Shown piece by piece: positions 1 to 8,657 of a DNA stretch of 64,000 nt; position 1 is the first letter of the stretch, and every line of letters starts with the position of its first letter. Position numbers and translations under genes: made by a program. Source of the DNA: an uncultured Planctomycetaceae bacterium (lineage in GTDB: Bacteria > Planctomycetota > Planctomycetia > Planctomycetales > Planctomycetaceae); the NCBI GenBank assembly GCA_903871805.1, contig CAIQIE010000101.1, positions 1 to 64,000 of the forward strand. The letters are read 5' to 3'. The notes under the pieces are model-generated. The model was not told the DNA's origin, made no database searches, and worked only from the letters and a program-made list of their open reading frames with translations.

Positions 1-73
1 AGCACGAAGCACGAAGCACGAGCACGAAGCACGAAGCACGAAGCACGAAGCACGAGAACGAGCACGAGTACGA
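1..73. repeat. GAAGCAC/GAGCAC tandem repeat, left block
   Basis: Nearly every base lies in direct copies of the heptamer GAAGCAC or its one-base-shorter hexamer GAGCAC. The block is cut by the window edge, so its full length is unknown. It is the outer part of a repeat cluster that resumes at 229-328. The apparent reading frames through it encode only Arg/Ala or Lys-His-Glu-Ala-Arg-Ser-Thr periodic peptides in several frames at once, which marks it as simple-sequence DNA and not a gene. Confidence 0.9.
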
Positions 74-135
74 TTTTGCGCGCGGGTGGGAACGATATTG
101 CCGATTTGCTGCACGGTGTCTTTTCTTGTGTTTTT

Positions 136-180
136 CGTGCTCGTGCTCAGTCCGCGCTGGCGGGCGGTGCTCGTGCTCGT
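136..180. repeat. Inverted copies of the GAGCAC repeat
   Basis: The segments at 136-148 and 167-180 read CGTGCTCGTGCTC-like, the reverse complement of the GAGCAC hexamer array at 229-328. They are separated by about 19 bases of unrelated sequence. Together with the direct arrays on both sides they could fold into a large hairpin or cruciform. The pairing is seen directly; any function is unknown. Confidence 0.7.
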
Positions 181-228
181 AATCGAAAAAGAATCCAGGG
201 CTGTTGCGCGACCGTTTTTGCTGTGCGA

Positions 229-328
<100 letters not shown>

Positions 329-450
329 AGCCTTTATTTTTTTGGATCGCTGCTGTATGGGCGTTTGTTTCCCTGCCCGGAAATCCTGTTCCGATGTAGA
401 CTTCGGGACTTCCCGGACGCATCTCACGGTTACACAGACAGGACTTAGCG

Positions 451-1356
451 GTGAAAATTCCACTGCCACCATCGGCCGCAACGGAAGCCCGCAATCCGGC
501 TTCGCGGAATATCGATAGTCTTTCATCGCTGCAGATTGCCCAGCTGATGAATCAGGAAGACGCGAAGGTCGCTGCTGCTGTGGCTCAGGAAACTCCGACG
601 ATTGCAAAGGCCATAGATCAGATTTCCAGTCGCATGCAGCGTGGGGGACGGCTAATTTATCAGGGGGCCGGAACTTCGGGGCGTCTGGGTGTTCTGGACG
701 CCAGCGAGTGTCCTCCAACCTTCAGCGTGCCTCCGGGACTTGTGATCGGCATCATCGCCGGTGGTCGGGCGGCGCTGACATCTGCGATAGAAGGTGCCGA
801 GGATCGCTGGGAGGAAGGCGCGCGGGACCTGGAACCTCTGGCGATCACAGAACTGGATACTGTCATGGGAATTGCGACCAGTGGTCGTACCCCGTACGTT
901 CTTGGTGGAATTCAATTCGCGAGAAAACGGGGATGCCTGACCCTGGGTTTGGCGTGCAATCATGGTTCGGCGTTGTCTGACGCCGTTGATCTGATGATCA
1001 CAACCGTTGTTGGCCCGGAGGTCGTTACCGGATCCACTCGACTGAAGGCCGGAACGGCCACCAAAATGGTACTGAATATGCTGACAACCGGGACGATGAT
1101 TCGGCTTGGTAAGACGTATGGAAATCTGATGGTGGATGTGACGGCGACCAACGAAAAACTCCGTGATCGTTCTGTGCGTATCGTTGCTGAACTGACTTCG
1201 CTGAGTTGTGAGGACGCGGCCACCAGACTGGATTTCTGTGGTGGCGAGGTCAAGACGGCTGTCGTCTCTCAGTTGTTGTCTGTGTCTCCGGAAAATGCAC
1301 GGGAGAGACTGGCGGCCTGTGGCGGACACCTGCGGGCGGCGCTGGGCAGTCAGTGA
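451..1356 (+). CDS. murQ: N-acetylmuramic acid 6-phosphate etherase
   Basis: This enzyme cleaves the D-lactyl ether of N-acetylmuramic acid 6-phosphate to GlcNAc-6-phosphate and lactate during cytoplasmic peptidoglycan recycling. The 301-residue protein has the usual family length. It carries the SIS-fold motif GAGTSGRLG at residues 72-80, the catalytic-type Glu86 in DASEC, and a second conserved acid at Glu114 in IEGAED, which correspond to the two catalytic glutamates known in E. coli MurQ. The start is GTG, ten bases after an AGGACTT stretch. No sugar kinase, AnmK or PTS gene lies beside it. It is a single gene between a simple repeat and its own hairpin terminator. Possession of murQ fits a planctomycete with a peptidoglycan wall. 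Confidence 0.95.
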   Translation: MKIPLPPSAATEARNPASRNIDSLSSLQIAQLMNQEDAKVAAAVAQETPTIAKAIDQISSRMQRGGRLIYQGAGTSGRLGVLDASECPPTFSVPPGLVIGIIAGGRAALTSAIEGAEDRWEEGARDLEPLAITELDTVMGIATSGRTPYVLGGIQFARKRGCLTLGLACNHGSALSDAVDLMITTVVGPEVVTGSTRLKAGTATKMVLNMLTTGTMIRLGKTYGNLMVDVTATNEKLRDRSVRIVAELTSLSCEDAATRLDFCGGEVKTAVVSQLLSVSPENARERLAACGGHLRAALGSQ

Positions 1357-1462
1357 GTGGCGTTTTCCGACCGTTCGGTAGCGCGTTGCCGACACAGACA
1401 GGTACTGGCGCCATTGGATCGATGTTGATCAAACAGGGCAAGCGCAATAACACCCATGAAAG

Positions 1463-1496
1463 GGCCCACAGCCGGGATCGGCTGTGGGCCGGTTTT
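1463..1496 (+). terminator. Intrinsic terminator-like hairpin after murQ
   Basis: An 11-bp perfect stem (1463-1473 with 1480-1490, GGCCCACAGCC) surrounds a six-base loop and is followed by GGTTTTC. It lies about 105 bases after the murQ stop. The T-run is short, so termination may be partial or Rho-assisted. Confidence 0.65.
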
Positions 1497-1576
1497 CAAT
1501 CGGGATGCTGGCGAATTGAGTTTGCCGGCATTGGCCGTTCGAAGCTACCTTCAGGGCTTTTCAGCCGGGCTCTGAA

Positions 1577-1825
1577 CTAACGGCTGCAGCAGGAAGTTTC
1601 ACTGCAGCAACCACCGGCTTCGCAGCAGCTGGGCGTGCAGACACAATCTGAACCTGTCGCACAGGCACAGCCGGATTCGTCACAGACACACACGTCACAG
1701 CTGCAATCGACACAGCAACCGCAGGGAGACGACGCAGCGGCGGAATCGGCATTGAATCGCAGTGAGGACCAGGCACCAGGTGCAGCCACTGCAAACAGAA
1801 GAAGGGCCATGGCAACTTTTTTCAT
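1577..1825 (-). CDS. Very Cys-rich small exported protein
   Basis: The gene encodes an unrecognised 82-residue protein. Residues 1-20 form a clear signal peptide (MKKVAMALLLFAVAAPGAWS). From about residue 35 to the end there are 17 cysteines in 48 residues, arranged as CC, CxC and CxxC clusters with few other hydrophobic residues. The start ATG follows a GGAGAG Shine-Dalgarno with good spacing. Cysteine density of this kind is typical of metallothionein-like metal binding or dense disulfide bonding. An exported location would favour the cell envelope, and the choice between the two is inference. The next minus-strand gene upstream (2017-2499) also encodes an exported Cys-rich protein, so the two may act together. 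No metal transporter gene is nearby. Confidence 0.8.
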   Translation of the reverse strand: MKKVAMALLLFAVAAPGAWSSLRFNADSAAASSPCGCCVDCSCDVCVCDESGCACATGSDCVCTPSCCEAGGCCSETSCCSR

Positions 1826-2016
1826 GAGAACTCTCCGATTAAGAAATTCGTATCGACAGAACTCCCCCGGGAAATGGTGCTCAGCATGCCGAATGCGCAG
1901 CAGGACCTGATCCTGATGCGGGCATGGCAGGGAACTGGGGGGGAAGCAGCCTGAGTGACAACTCGGTGCTGCGATGGGGGGGCGATTAAGCCCAGTGTCG
2001 GGGAGGTCCGAAGACG

Positions 2017-2499
2017 CTAATTCCTCCAGACACTTAACCTTGCCTGTCGACGATTTGACGGAGAAGAGGCCATGAGGCCGACATCCGCTGAGCGGCCGGC
2101 ATTTTCAAGTCTTGAGATGTTGATTGCGTCGTCTGCAGACACCCGCAATACCGGCATGAATCTCTGCTGCCCGAAAGAATGTCTTCTTAGCTGAGACACT
2201 GGCAGGGATTCTGAGACAACGGCACATTCGCAGGTTGCGGCCTGCAGTTGGCAGCACGTATTTCGCCCGTGTTGGGGCGCCGACGCATCTTCCCGATTTT
2301 TACAGCAGGACCTTGCTGTGTCGTGGCCAATTGGCGTTTTGAGAGAACAGCAGGAAGCCTCCGATGCGGCCAATTCGGCCGTGGAAATCTGCCGGGCGCA
2401 ACAGCAGGAGACATCGGCGAGGAATGGGACCAATACCAGCAGCAGCCCGAGCAAAAGCCGGGACAAAGTCGAACTGAAATTGTGAACTCCGAGTTTCAT
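2017..2499 (-). CDS. Exported protein with CC-cluster motifs, unknown function
   Basis: The ATG at 2499 was chosen because it gives a signal peptide (MKLGVHNFSSTLSRLLLGLL then a hydrophobic run) that ends before CCCA. An upstream in-frame ATG at 2616 adds 39 residues of poor character. The 160-residue product has repeated Cys pairs in its first 100 residues (SCCCA, ASCC, RSCC, NTCC, CEC) and a Cys-free, low-complexity C-terminal third. No family was recognised. Similarity of layout to the neighbouring 82-residue protein (signal peptide, then CC clusters) suggests related metal-binding or disulfide-rich envelope proteins. Coding is supported by the signal peptide and the ordered Cys spacing, but the Shine-Dalgarno is weak. 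Confidence 0.55.
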   Translation of the reverse strand: MKLGVHNFSSTLSRLLLGLLLVLVPFLADVSCCCARQISTAELAASEASCCSLKTPIGHDTARSCCKNREDASAPQHGRNTCCQLQAATCECAVVSESLPVSQLRRHSFGQQRFMPVLRVSADDAINISRLENAGRSADVGLMASSPSNRRQARLSVWRN

Positions 2500-2822
2500 A
2501 GCAGAAACATTTCGTGAGATTTCACACGCGACCGTTGGACGATTTCCGAACCATCCACGCAGCCACATCAACCACTCGTCAGGACCAATGGTACGCAGAG
2601 ACCAAAAACTGATCAATCACAAATTCGACAGGATTTCCACGATCTGGCGGAACGTTGTCGGCTGCGGATCGTTGTGTGAAATTGCGTTGGATAGGTTGTG
2701 TCGAAGTCAACCAAAGACGCGGGCGTGCAGTGTCCCTGCGATGACTGGGCGAAACAGCACGGCATTCCACACTTGACGCATCGTTCATCAGAGGGCAAGG
2801 CGGCAGAGCAGGAGGAATTACG
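2500..2822. other. Region without a supported gene
   Basis: Short overlapping frames exist on both strands, but none has a ribosome-binding site, a recognisable domain or a consistent composition. It probably holds the promoter of the Cys-rich gene ending at 2017 and the downstream region of the small gene at 2823-3026. Confidence 0.5.
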
Positions 2823-3026
2823 TCAGGCGCGAACAGCCACGGGATCTGTACTTTCCAGGCGCTGGCAGAGGTTCTGGATTTCGTCGAGCATCCCGGAGCG
2901 GCGACAGGTGTCTTCCGGGGAAGGTTCGCGTGTTTCGAGCATAATGGAGCTACGGACGTATCTTAGACCGCGCAGTAAGACTTCACGTTCGTGGCTTGTA
3001 ATATCGATATGCAGCAATCCGTCCAT
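2823..3026 (-). CDS. Small conserved-type protein, 67 residues
   Basis: The ATG at 3026 gives a compact 67-residue soluble protein starting MDGLLHIDITSHEREVLLRG. It has an amphipathic beta-alpha pattern (hydrophobic start, HEREVLLRGLRYVRSS helix, then a C-terminal helix MLDEIQNLCQRLES). Similar short proteins with an 'HER-LLLRGLR' core are familiar from planctomycete genomes, but no function is known. The longer frame from 3098 adds low-quality sequence. An AGGA lies about 12 bases upstream of the chosen start. It sits alone between the Cys-rich genes and floA on the same strand. Confidence 0.6.
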   Translation of the reverse strand: MDGLLHIDITSHEREVLLRGLRYVRSSIMLETREPSPEDTCRRSGMLDEIQNLCQRLESTDPVAVRA

Positions 3027-3345
3027 CGCCGGGGTCCTGAAAATTGCGGCAGAAGCGGCACGATCCCTGTGTCGATTCGTCGTGTGGGCTAACGTCACCG
3101 CTGGTAATGCTCGGAATACCCTGCGGCGACTAAAAAAGTGTACGCCCTAAAACCACGACGCTCAAGCACGCAAAGGAAAATTGCCGTGGGAGGAGGAGGA
3201 TTGCTGAACGAAGTTTCTGGTTGTCGCGAGCTACCGATATTCAACGTTTTGGCAGGCAATTACCTGTCTGCACGAGGAGCTGCAAAAAAAAGGTTGATTC
3301 GCTCTGGTTTCATTCATGAATTGAGCGAGGAGCACCCTTGAGTGT
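3027..3345. other. Region without a supported gene
   Basis: No convincing reading frame, hairpin or repeat was seen here. The run GGGAGGAGGAGG at about 3188-3199 is purine-rich but has no start codon at a suitable distance that opens a real gene. Confidence 0.5.
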
Positions 3346-4353
3346 TCAGGTGGGCGATTCATTGTGTGTCGCGCGGAGGACGCCACGTCGATAGGCCCCT
3401 GCCATGGCTCTGGGAACTTCGGCCTCGGAAAGCACAACGGCGGCCTGGTTTTCAGAGGTCAGGGCTCGCATTTCCTGTTCGTGGGCGACTGCGGCCGCGC
3501 GTCGTTCTTCGGCATGAGCTCTGGCAATCCGCATATCAGCTTCTGCCTGATCGGCCTGCAGACGAGCGCCAACATTATCGCCGACATCGATATCTGCGAT
3601 ATCGATGGAGACAATTTCGTAGGCGGTTTGGGAATCGAGTCCCTTGGCCAGCACTGCGCGGGCAATCAGCATTGGGTTTGCGAGCACTTCCTTGTGGGTT
3701 TCACAGGAACCGATAGCGGAAACGATCCCCTCACCAACTCGGGCAATTACGGTTTCTTCTGTCGCACCGCCGATCAGTTGTGTGATATTCGTACGAACGG
3801 TAACTCGAGCTTTGGCTTTGAGCTGAATCCCATCTTTAGCGATTCCGTCGAGTGTAGGACGAACGCTTCGTGCGGGGTCTGGGCAGTCGATGACTTTGGT
3901 GCGGACACTGGTCTGGACAGCTTCCAGAACATTTCTGCCGGCAAGATCAATTGCGGAGGCGGTATTCCAGTCCAGAGGAATGGAAGCCCGCTGTGCAGCA
4001 ATCATGGCTCGCACAACCAGAGGGACTCGACCACCGGCAAGCATATGAGCTTCGATGTCGGATGTGGAGATATCATTGGGCAGTCCCGCCTGAACGGCCA
4101 TGACGCGGGCTTCCACGACGACGAGTGGATTAATTTTTTTGAGCTTCATCTTGATCATCTGGACCGGGCCGATGGCGGCGCCGGAGACGAAGGCTCTGAA
4201 CCAGAGAGAGGCGACGGAGGCGAACATCCCCAGCAGCAGCAGTAGCAGAAGTCCCACGATGACCGCTACGAAGATCAGCAGAACCTGAAAGAACGACGCA
4301 TTCTCCGTCAGGTCAGCCTGAGCCAGGCTAAACGGCACCAGATGATCCCACAT
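3346..4353 (-). CDS. floA: Flotillin-like membrane scaffold protein FloA
   Basis: This 335-residue protein matches the FloA/YqfA (UPF0365) family, whose B. subtilis member is 331 residues. These proteins insert a short N-terminal hydrophobic hairpin into the membrane and build flotillin assemblies in fluid microdomains. A strong hydrophobic stretch lies near residues 20-50 (ending at [18 protein letters not shown]). The PHB-like core follows, with [19 protein letters not shown] and [12 protein letters not shown]. An Ala/Glu-rich coiled tail ([18 protein letters not shown]) closes the protein. The ATG at 4353 was chosen over the upstream frame because it has a CGGAG ribosome site and begins just before the membrane segment. 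The MoxR-type ATPase gene lies upstream on the same strand with a 156-base gap. Confidence 0.93.
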   Translation of the reverse strand: MWDHLVPFSLAQADLTENASFFQVLLIFVAVIVGLLLLLLLGMFASVASLWFRAFVSGAAIGPVQMIKMKLKKINPLVVVEARVMAVQAGLPNDISTSDIEAHMLAGGRVPLVVRAMIAAQRASIPLDWNTASAIDLAGRNVLEAVQTSVRTKVIDCPDPARSVRPTLDGIAKDGIQLKAKARVTVRTNITQLIGGATEETVIARVGEGIVSAIGSCETHKEVLANPMLIARAVLAKGLDSQTAYEIVSIDIADIDVGDNVGARLQADQAEADMRIARAHAEERRAAAVAHEQEMRALTSENQAAVVLSEAEVPRAMAGAYRRGVLRATHNESPT

Positions 4354-4509
4354 TTGAAAACTCCGAGGATTCAGTAACGAAGGAGCACGTATGGAAGAGT
4401 TTATTTGATTTTTCCGCAAATCCAAAGCGTGTTGCCATGATGATGACGCGGTCTTTGCCGTAGTGACTGGGGTGCGGGGGGGCCTGCGCACTTCCCGGCA
4501 ATGCGGGTT

Positions 4510-5490
4510 TTATTTTTCGTCGTCGTCATCGAAGTCGTCATCATCAAAATCTTCATCAAAATCGGCGTCGGGATGCAACGGATCATCGGGAGAGAAAAAG
4601 AAGTCACCCAGTCCCATGGGGACGACGTTTCCGCCCAGTGAATTGTTGCGTTTTTCGGCAAGGGACTGCAGGTCAGCGGCGTCTTCTCCGAGGCAGCGTT
4701 CCAGTGCTTCGCGCCACGCGGTGTCCCTGGACATTGGGTGCGTGGGGTCCTGGGCCATTCGTTTTATGGCAAACCGCAGGATATTGATGCCATCCCGGGT
4801 GGAGAAATCCAGATTCAGTGTGTGGGATTCCTGAAGGAAATCTGCAGTCAGGCTGAGCATCTGATCGTCGGCGAAGGGCAAATGGTATTTGAGAATTGCC
4901 AGTTCGTCTTCGCGAGTAGGGTGTCCCAGCGAGAGTGTGGGTTGAATTCGGCTGAGAATATAATCGGGGATCTCAAAGGTGGATTCATCTTCGTTCATTG
5001 TCACGGCACAGCGAAAATCTTTGTGGGCCTTGATGGTGATCCCGGCCACGATGGATTCCACATAACGGCGATGATCCAGCAGTGGTGCAAGGCTGGCCCA
5101 GGACTTTTCGTTCATCCGATTGCCTTCATCCAGCACGCAGATCCCGCCGCGAATCATGGCTGTGACCAGGGGCGACGCGTGGTAGGCGATCTTTCCGCTC
5201 TCTGCCAGCACTGGCGTGATCAGTAGATCTTCCGGGCGAGTGTCAGCGGTACACTGATAGATATACAGTTCCTGTCCGCGGGTCCGTGCGCCGGAAATTG
5301 CCAGAGTCGTCTTTCCGATGCCTGGCGTTCCGACCAGTCGAGGGGTCAGTGGCTGATCCCGATCATCGACAATGATCCAGCACGCCAGCAGTTGTTTGAG
5401 GATTTCCCGCTGCCCGATCCATTCACCGGAGCTGGAATCAGGAGCACCCAGGTGTAGAGTAATTCCGTCAATTGAGTGAGTCCTGCTCAT
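4510..5490 (-). CDS. MoxR-type AAA+ ATPase with acidic tail
   Basis: The 326-residue protein is an AAA+ ATPase of the MoxR/dynein-related type. It has Walker A GTPGIGKT from residue 54, a Walker B-like [12 protein letters not shown], sensor-type AVTMNEDES, and [14 protein letters not shown] where MoxR proteins have the arginine region. MoxR proteins usually help assemble or mature metalloprotein and protein complexes with VWA partners, but no VWA gene is adjacent. The last 25 residues are almost pure Asp/Glu with Phe ([17 protein letters not shown]), an unusual tail that may bind metal or a basic partner. The ATG at 5490 is preferred over the longer frame from 5592 because it follows an AGGAAAGCAG site. 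Confidence 0.85.
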   Translation of the reverse strand: MSRTHSIDGITLHLGAPDSSSGEWIGQREILKQLLACWIIVDDRDQPLTPRLVGTPGIGKTTLAISGARTRGQELYIYQCTADTRPEDLLITPVLAESGKIAYHASPLVTAMIRGGICVLDEGNRMNEKSWASLAPLLDHRRYVESIVAGITIKAHKDFRCAVTMNEDESTFEIPDYILSRIQPTLSLGHPTREDELAILKYHLPFADDQMLSLTADFLQESHTLNLDFSTRDGINILRFAIKRMAQDPTHPMSRDTAWREALERCLGEDAADLQSLAEKRNNSLGGNVVPMGLGDFFFSPDDPLHPDADFDEDFDDDDFDDDDEK

Positions 5491-5879
5491 GAAGGTTGTC
5501 TGCTTTCCTGTTTCCTGTTTTGCGAAGTTGGCAGCACTCTTGAAACACTGCCGTTTAGGGTGGATCAGCGCGGAAAGGAGCGGTGTTGTCAACTGTCAGA
5601 GTGAATGGTGCAATTTCCGGAAACGGTCTCCGGAGAAGCGGAAACTTACCGCAGGGGCTCGCGTTCTGTCTCGATTTTTCGGAGTCTTCTTCCCTACTAC
5701 CAGCGGAAATGCGAGAATTCCTGGTATCCTGGTGGGGGTTGGTTGCACATGTTTGCCTCCACGGTTCGCATTATGTCTGGATTTGAGGAGCATGCGCGAA
5801 GCGTCAGGTTCAGGCGGATTGTCTGTTCCGTAGGTTGCTTTGTCCGGCGGTGTTTTTCTGAGAATGCGGGAGTTTCGCG
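5491..5879. other. Divergent intergenic region
   Basis: This 389-base region separates the minus-strand MoxR gene from the plus-strand flippase gene and should hold both promoters. Several short frames overlap in it, but none has a domain or a good ribosome site. No clear -10/-35 pair or operator repeat was recognised. Confidence 0.5.
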
Positions 5880-7319
5880 TTGAAACCAGACGATCGGTTG
5901 GTGACCACTGAGACTGCGTCGTCGCAGTCAGCTGCGGACTCTGCCATCGTTCAACTGGCGGTGCGATGCGGTGTGGACCGGGCCGTGGTCTATGCCGTCA
6001 TGACCCGCATGTGGCAGGTACTGACTGGGCCGGTCAGCCAGTTGCTGCTGATACTTTTTGTTCCGTCGTCTGCAAGAGACTATTACTTTGCTTTCACCAG
6101 CATGCTGGGGCTGCAGATCTTTATCGAGCTGGGCCTGCACGTTGTGATCATCAATCTGGCCAGTCATGAATGGGCGAAGCTGCGTCTTGAGGCGGGGCGT
6201 CTGGCGGGTGATGAGACCGCAAAGTGGCGTTTGATCTCACTTGGTCGGATGATGAACCGGTGGTATGCCTGGGCGGCAGGCATTTTTTTGCTGTTTCTGG
6301 CGGTATCGGGCTGGTTGTTTTTTGATTCCGCTGAGCAGGCTCGGCAGGAAATCAGTGCCAGCGGCCGTGGACTGATCCTCTGGAGCGGACCATGGCTGGC
6401 ACTGGCTACACTGACGTCCCTGCAGTTGACTCTGTTGCCTGGTCTTTCGATTCTGGAAGGCTGTCATCAGGTGGCAAATCTTTATCGAACGCGTTTCTGG
6501 CAGGCGATTGCGGGGACAATTTCTGTCTGGTTATGTCTGGTGTCTGGTCTGGAACTTTGGGCGCTGGTGATTTCGGCGGCTGTTCGGCTGGCGGGAGACT
6601 TTTACCTTGTTCGCATACGCTACCGAACTTTTTTTGACGATTTCCGGGCGATTCCGCAGAATCCTGTGGCAGTGATTGACTGGAAGCAGGAGATCCTGCC
6701 ATTGCAGTGGAGAATTGCGGTGCAGGGATTTATCTTCTGGTTGGCGGTTCAGCTTCCCCTGTTATTTGTGTTTCGCAGCCGGGATGAGGGCGATGCAGCG
6801 AGGCTGGGAATGACGTGGACCGTTTTGACGGCAGCCCAGGGTGCGGCGCTGGCTTGGGTGGAAACTCGACGCCCGATGTTTGGCAGTTTGATTGCGGAAA
6901 GGAAGTTTGCCCGGCTGGATGAACTGTTCTTCAGGGTGTCCGGGATTTCGATGGTGCTGATGACGGTTGCTGCCGGCGTTTTAAGTCTGATTGTCTGGTT
7001 TGTGAATTCCAGCGACGTGCCGCTGGCCATGCGTATTGCCGCCAGTCTGTTGCCGCCATGGGCAGCAGTGATGCTGAGCCTGGGGTTTGTTGCCCAGCAG
7101 GTGTCGCAGTGTGTCAATCTTTACGTCCGAGCCCATAATCGGGACCCGTTTCTTTTTGCGTCGACACTCTCCAATCTGACTGTGGCCGGATTACAGCTGG
7201 GCCTCGGCTGGAAATTCGGTGTAACGGGAGTGGCCGCGGGATACCTGCTTGGAGTCTCAGTGGTACAGTCACCAATATTGACACTTATCTGGTGGAGGGC
7301 GCGCCGTGACTGGCATTGA
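5880..7319 (+). CDS. Polytopic membrane protein, polysaccharide flippase-like
   Basis: The 479-residue protein has about 12 hydrophobic segments and the general layout of MOP-superfamily (Wzx/MurJ-like) lipid-linked oligosaccharide flippases. Examples are the first segments at about residues 47-100, an inner cluster around WLALATLTSLQLTLLPGLSI, and the C-terminal pair ending near VVQSPILTLIWWRARR. No short signature proves the family, so the call rests on topology and on its neighbours, a methyltransferase 21 bases downstream and then a glycosyltransferase. The TTG start at 5880 lies eight bases after GGGAG; no better start exists upstream. It probably moves a lipid-linked surface glycan across the inner membrane. 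Confidence 0.65.
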   Translation: MKPDDRLVTTETASSQSAADSAIVQLAVRCGVDRAVVYAVMTRMWQVLTGPVSQLLLILFVPSSARDYYFAFTSMLGLQIFIELGLHVVIINLASHEWAKLRLEAGRLAGDETAKWRLISLGRMMNRWYAWAAGIFLLFLAVSGWLFFDSAEQARQEISASGRGLILWSGPWLALATLTSLQLTLLPGLSILEGCHQVANLYRTRFWQAIAGTISVWLCLVSGLELWALVISAAVRLAGDFYLVRIRYRTFFDDFRAIPQNPVAVIDWKQEILPLQWRIAVQGFIFWLAVQLPLLFVFRSRDEGDAARLGMTWTVLTAAQGAALAWVETRRPMFGSLIAERKFARLDELFFRVSGISMVLMTVAAGVLSLIVWFVNSSDVPLAMRIAASLLPPWAAVMLSLGFVAQQVSQCVNLYVRAHNRDPFLFASTLSNLTVAGLQLGLGWKFGVTGVAAGYLLGVSVVQSPILTLIWWRARRDWH

Positions 7320-7340
7320 TCAGAAACAGGAGCATCGCAG

Positions 7341-8420
7341 ATGACGGAACTCTCCCTGCAGCAAACGGCCTGTCCAGTCTGCGGAGCGGCGGGCTTCAGG
7401 CGGTTTCTCGCGGGTCGGGATGTTCGCTGTGGAATCGATGGCCTCTTTTCTGTTGTCCGCTGCGATACCTGTCGACACCTCTATATGAATCCTGCGCCCA
7501 CCGCGGAATCGCTGGAGGCGTGTTATCCGTCGGATTATGCCCCGCATCTTGCAGGAGTGACGAAGCCAGGGGCGGTTGCTGAGGACGGAATTCAATCCCG
7601 GCCTGGCTCGTCAGAACGCGTGGGTCCTGCCAGGCCATGGTACCTTCGATATCTGCCGTTAAAATCTGTGCCTGGCCTGCGAAGTCTTTACTACTGGCTG
7701 ACGGACGATCGCACTCAACCGGTTCCTTTGGCGCGATCGGTTTGCCCTTCAGCGGCAGCGACCAGGATCCCGGTCTCACCAAAGGCTCTGGAGCTGGGGT
7801 GTTCCACCGGAAATTACCTTGCGGCTCTGCACCGGCAGGGCTGGGAGGTGTATGGCGTGGAATTGTGTGCAGAGCCTGCGCGGGTGGCCTGTGAAGCTGG
7901 CTGGAATGTTCATCAGGGCACGCTGGAAACAGCGGGGCTGCAGGACGAGGCCTTTGATCTGATTGCGGCGTGGATGGTGCTGGAGCATGTTCCGGAACCG
8001 GTGGCAACGATTCAGACAATCCATCAGCTTCTGCGTGCCGACGGAATACTGCTGCTGGGAGTGCCCAATGCCGCGTGCTGGCAGCGTTATCTCTTCGGGG
8101 CCAACTGGTACTGTCTGGATCTGCCGCGTCACTTGCAGCATTTCTCGCCTTCAATCCTTCGCAAACTGCTGGAGCAGGCGGGCTTTGATCAGATTGAGAT
8201 TGTGCATCATCGGACATTGCTGGGGCTGGTGGGAAGTCTGGGAATCGTCATTCGCCGGTGGTTTCCCTCAGCTCGGCTGGGGGGCTGGATGCAGCGGTAT
8301 CCCGAACAGCCTCGTCTGCTGCTGCAGCTGCTGCTGTCTCCGCTGGCCATTGCATTTAGCCTGATTCATCAGGGAGAGGGGCTAACGGTGCAGGCAAGGA
8401 AGCGGTCTGCGAGGGGTTAA
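7341..8420 (+). CDS. SAM-dependent methyltransferase with N-terminal zinc ribbon
   Basis: The 359-residue protein begins with a likely zinc ribbon (CPVCG at residue 13 and CDTCRH around residue 44). A variable linker follows, then a class I methyltransferase domain with motif I LELGCSTGNYL, the acidic end of strand 2 (VYGVELC), and motif IV-VI FDLIAAWMVLEHVPEP and ILLLGVPNA. This layout (ribbon plus Methyltransf_23 type) is common in sugar and glycan clusters, where such enzymes methylate nucleotide-sugar intermediates or glycan hydroxyls. The ATG follows ACAGGAGCATC. It starts 21 bases after the flippase stop, so the two are probably co-transcribed. Confidence 0.85.
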   Translation: MTELSLQQTACPVCGAAGFRRFLAGRDVRCGIDGLFSVVRCDTCRHLYMNPAPTAESLEACYPSDYAPHLAGVTKPGAVAEDGIQSRPGSSERVGPARPWYLRYLPLKSVPGLRSLYYWLTDDRTQPVPLARSVCPSAAATRIPVSPKALELGCSTGNYLAALHRQGWEVYGVELCAEPARVACEAGWNVHQGTLETAGLQDEAFDLIAAWMVLEHVPEPVATIQTIHQLLRADGILLLGVPNAACWQRYLFGANWYCLDLPRHLQHFSPSILRKLLEQAGFDQIEIVHHRTLLGLVGSLGIVIRRWFPSARLGGWMQRYPEQPRLLLQLLLSPLAIAFSLIHQGEGLTVQARKRSARG

Positions 8421-8657
8421 TTGCCGGAGGAACGGCAATGTTTGGGGGGAACGGACCTTCGGAGGCGCTGATTTTTCTGGTGTTGGCCATTGACTGTTCT
8501 CGACGTACTATTTCAGGTCATGGTAGTTCAGTTGTCCGCTGTAGAATGCGGTTGCGGGCGATATTCCGCGATGGACCTGCTGGATCTGTTCGTACGGACA
8601 CAGGCAAACTTCCGCTGAAATTCCAACGGTGTGACAATCGACTTTGGGCAGTGTGGC

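Noticed and set aside
652-1395. 247-codon minus-strand frame over murQ
   Set aside because: It is antisense to a clear enzyme gene and gives Arg/His/Gln-rich sequence with no domain.
3364-4245. 293-codon plus-strand frame over floA
   Set aside because: It mirrors the codon bias of floA. The Gly/Cys/Asn-rich product has no motif or ribosome site.
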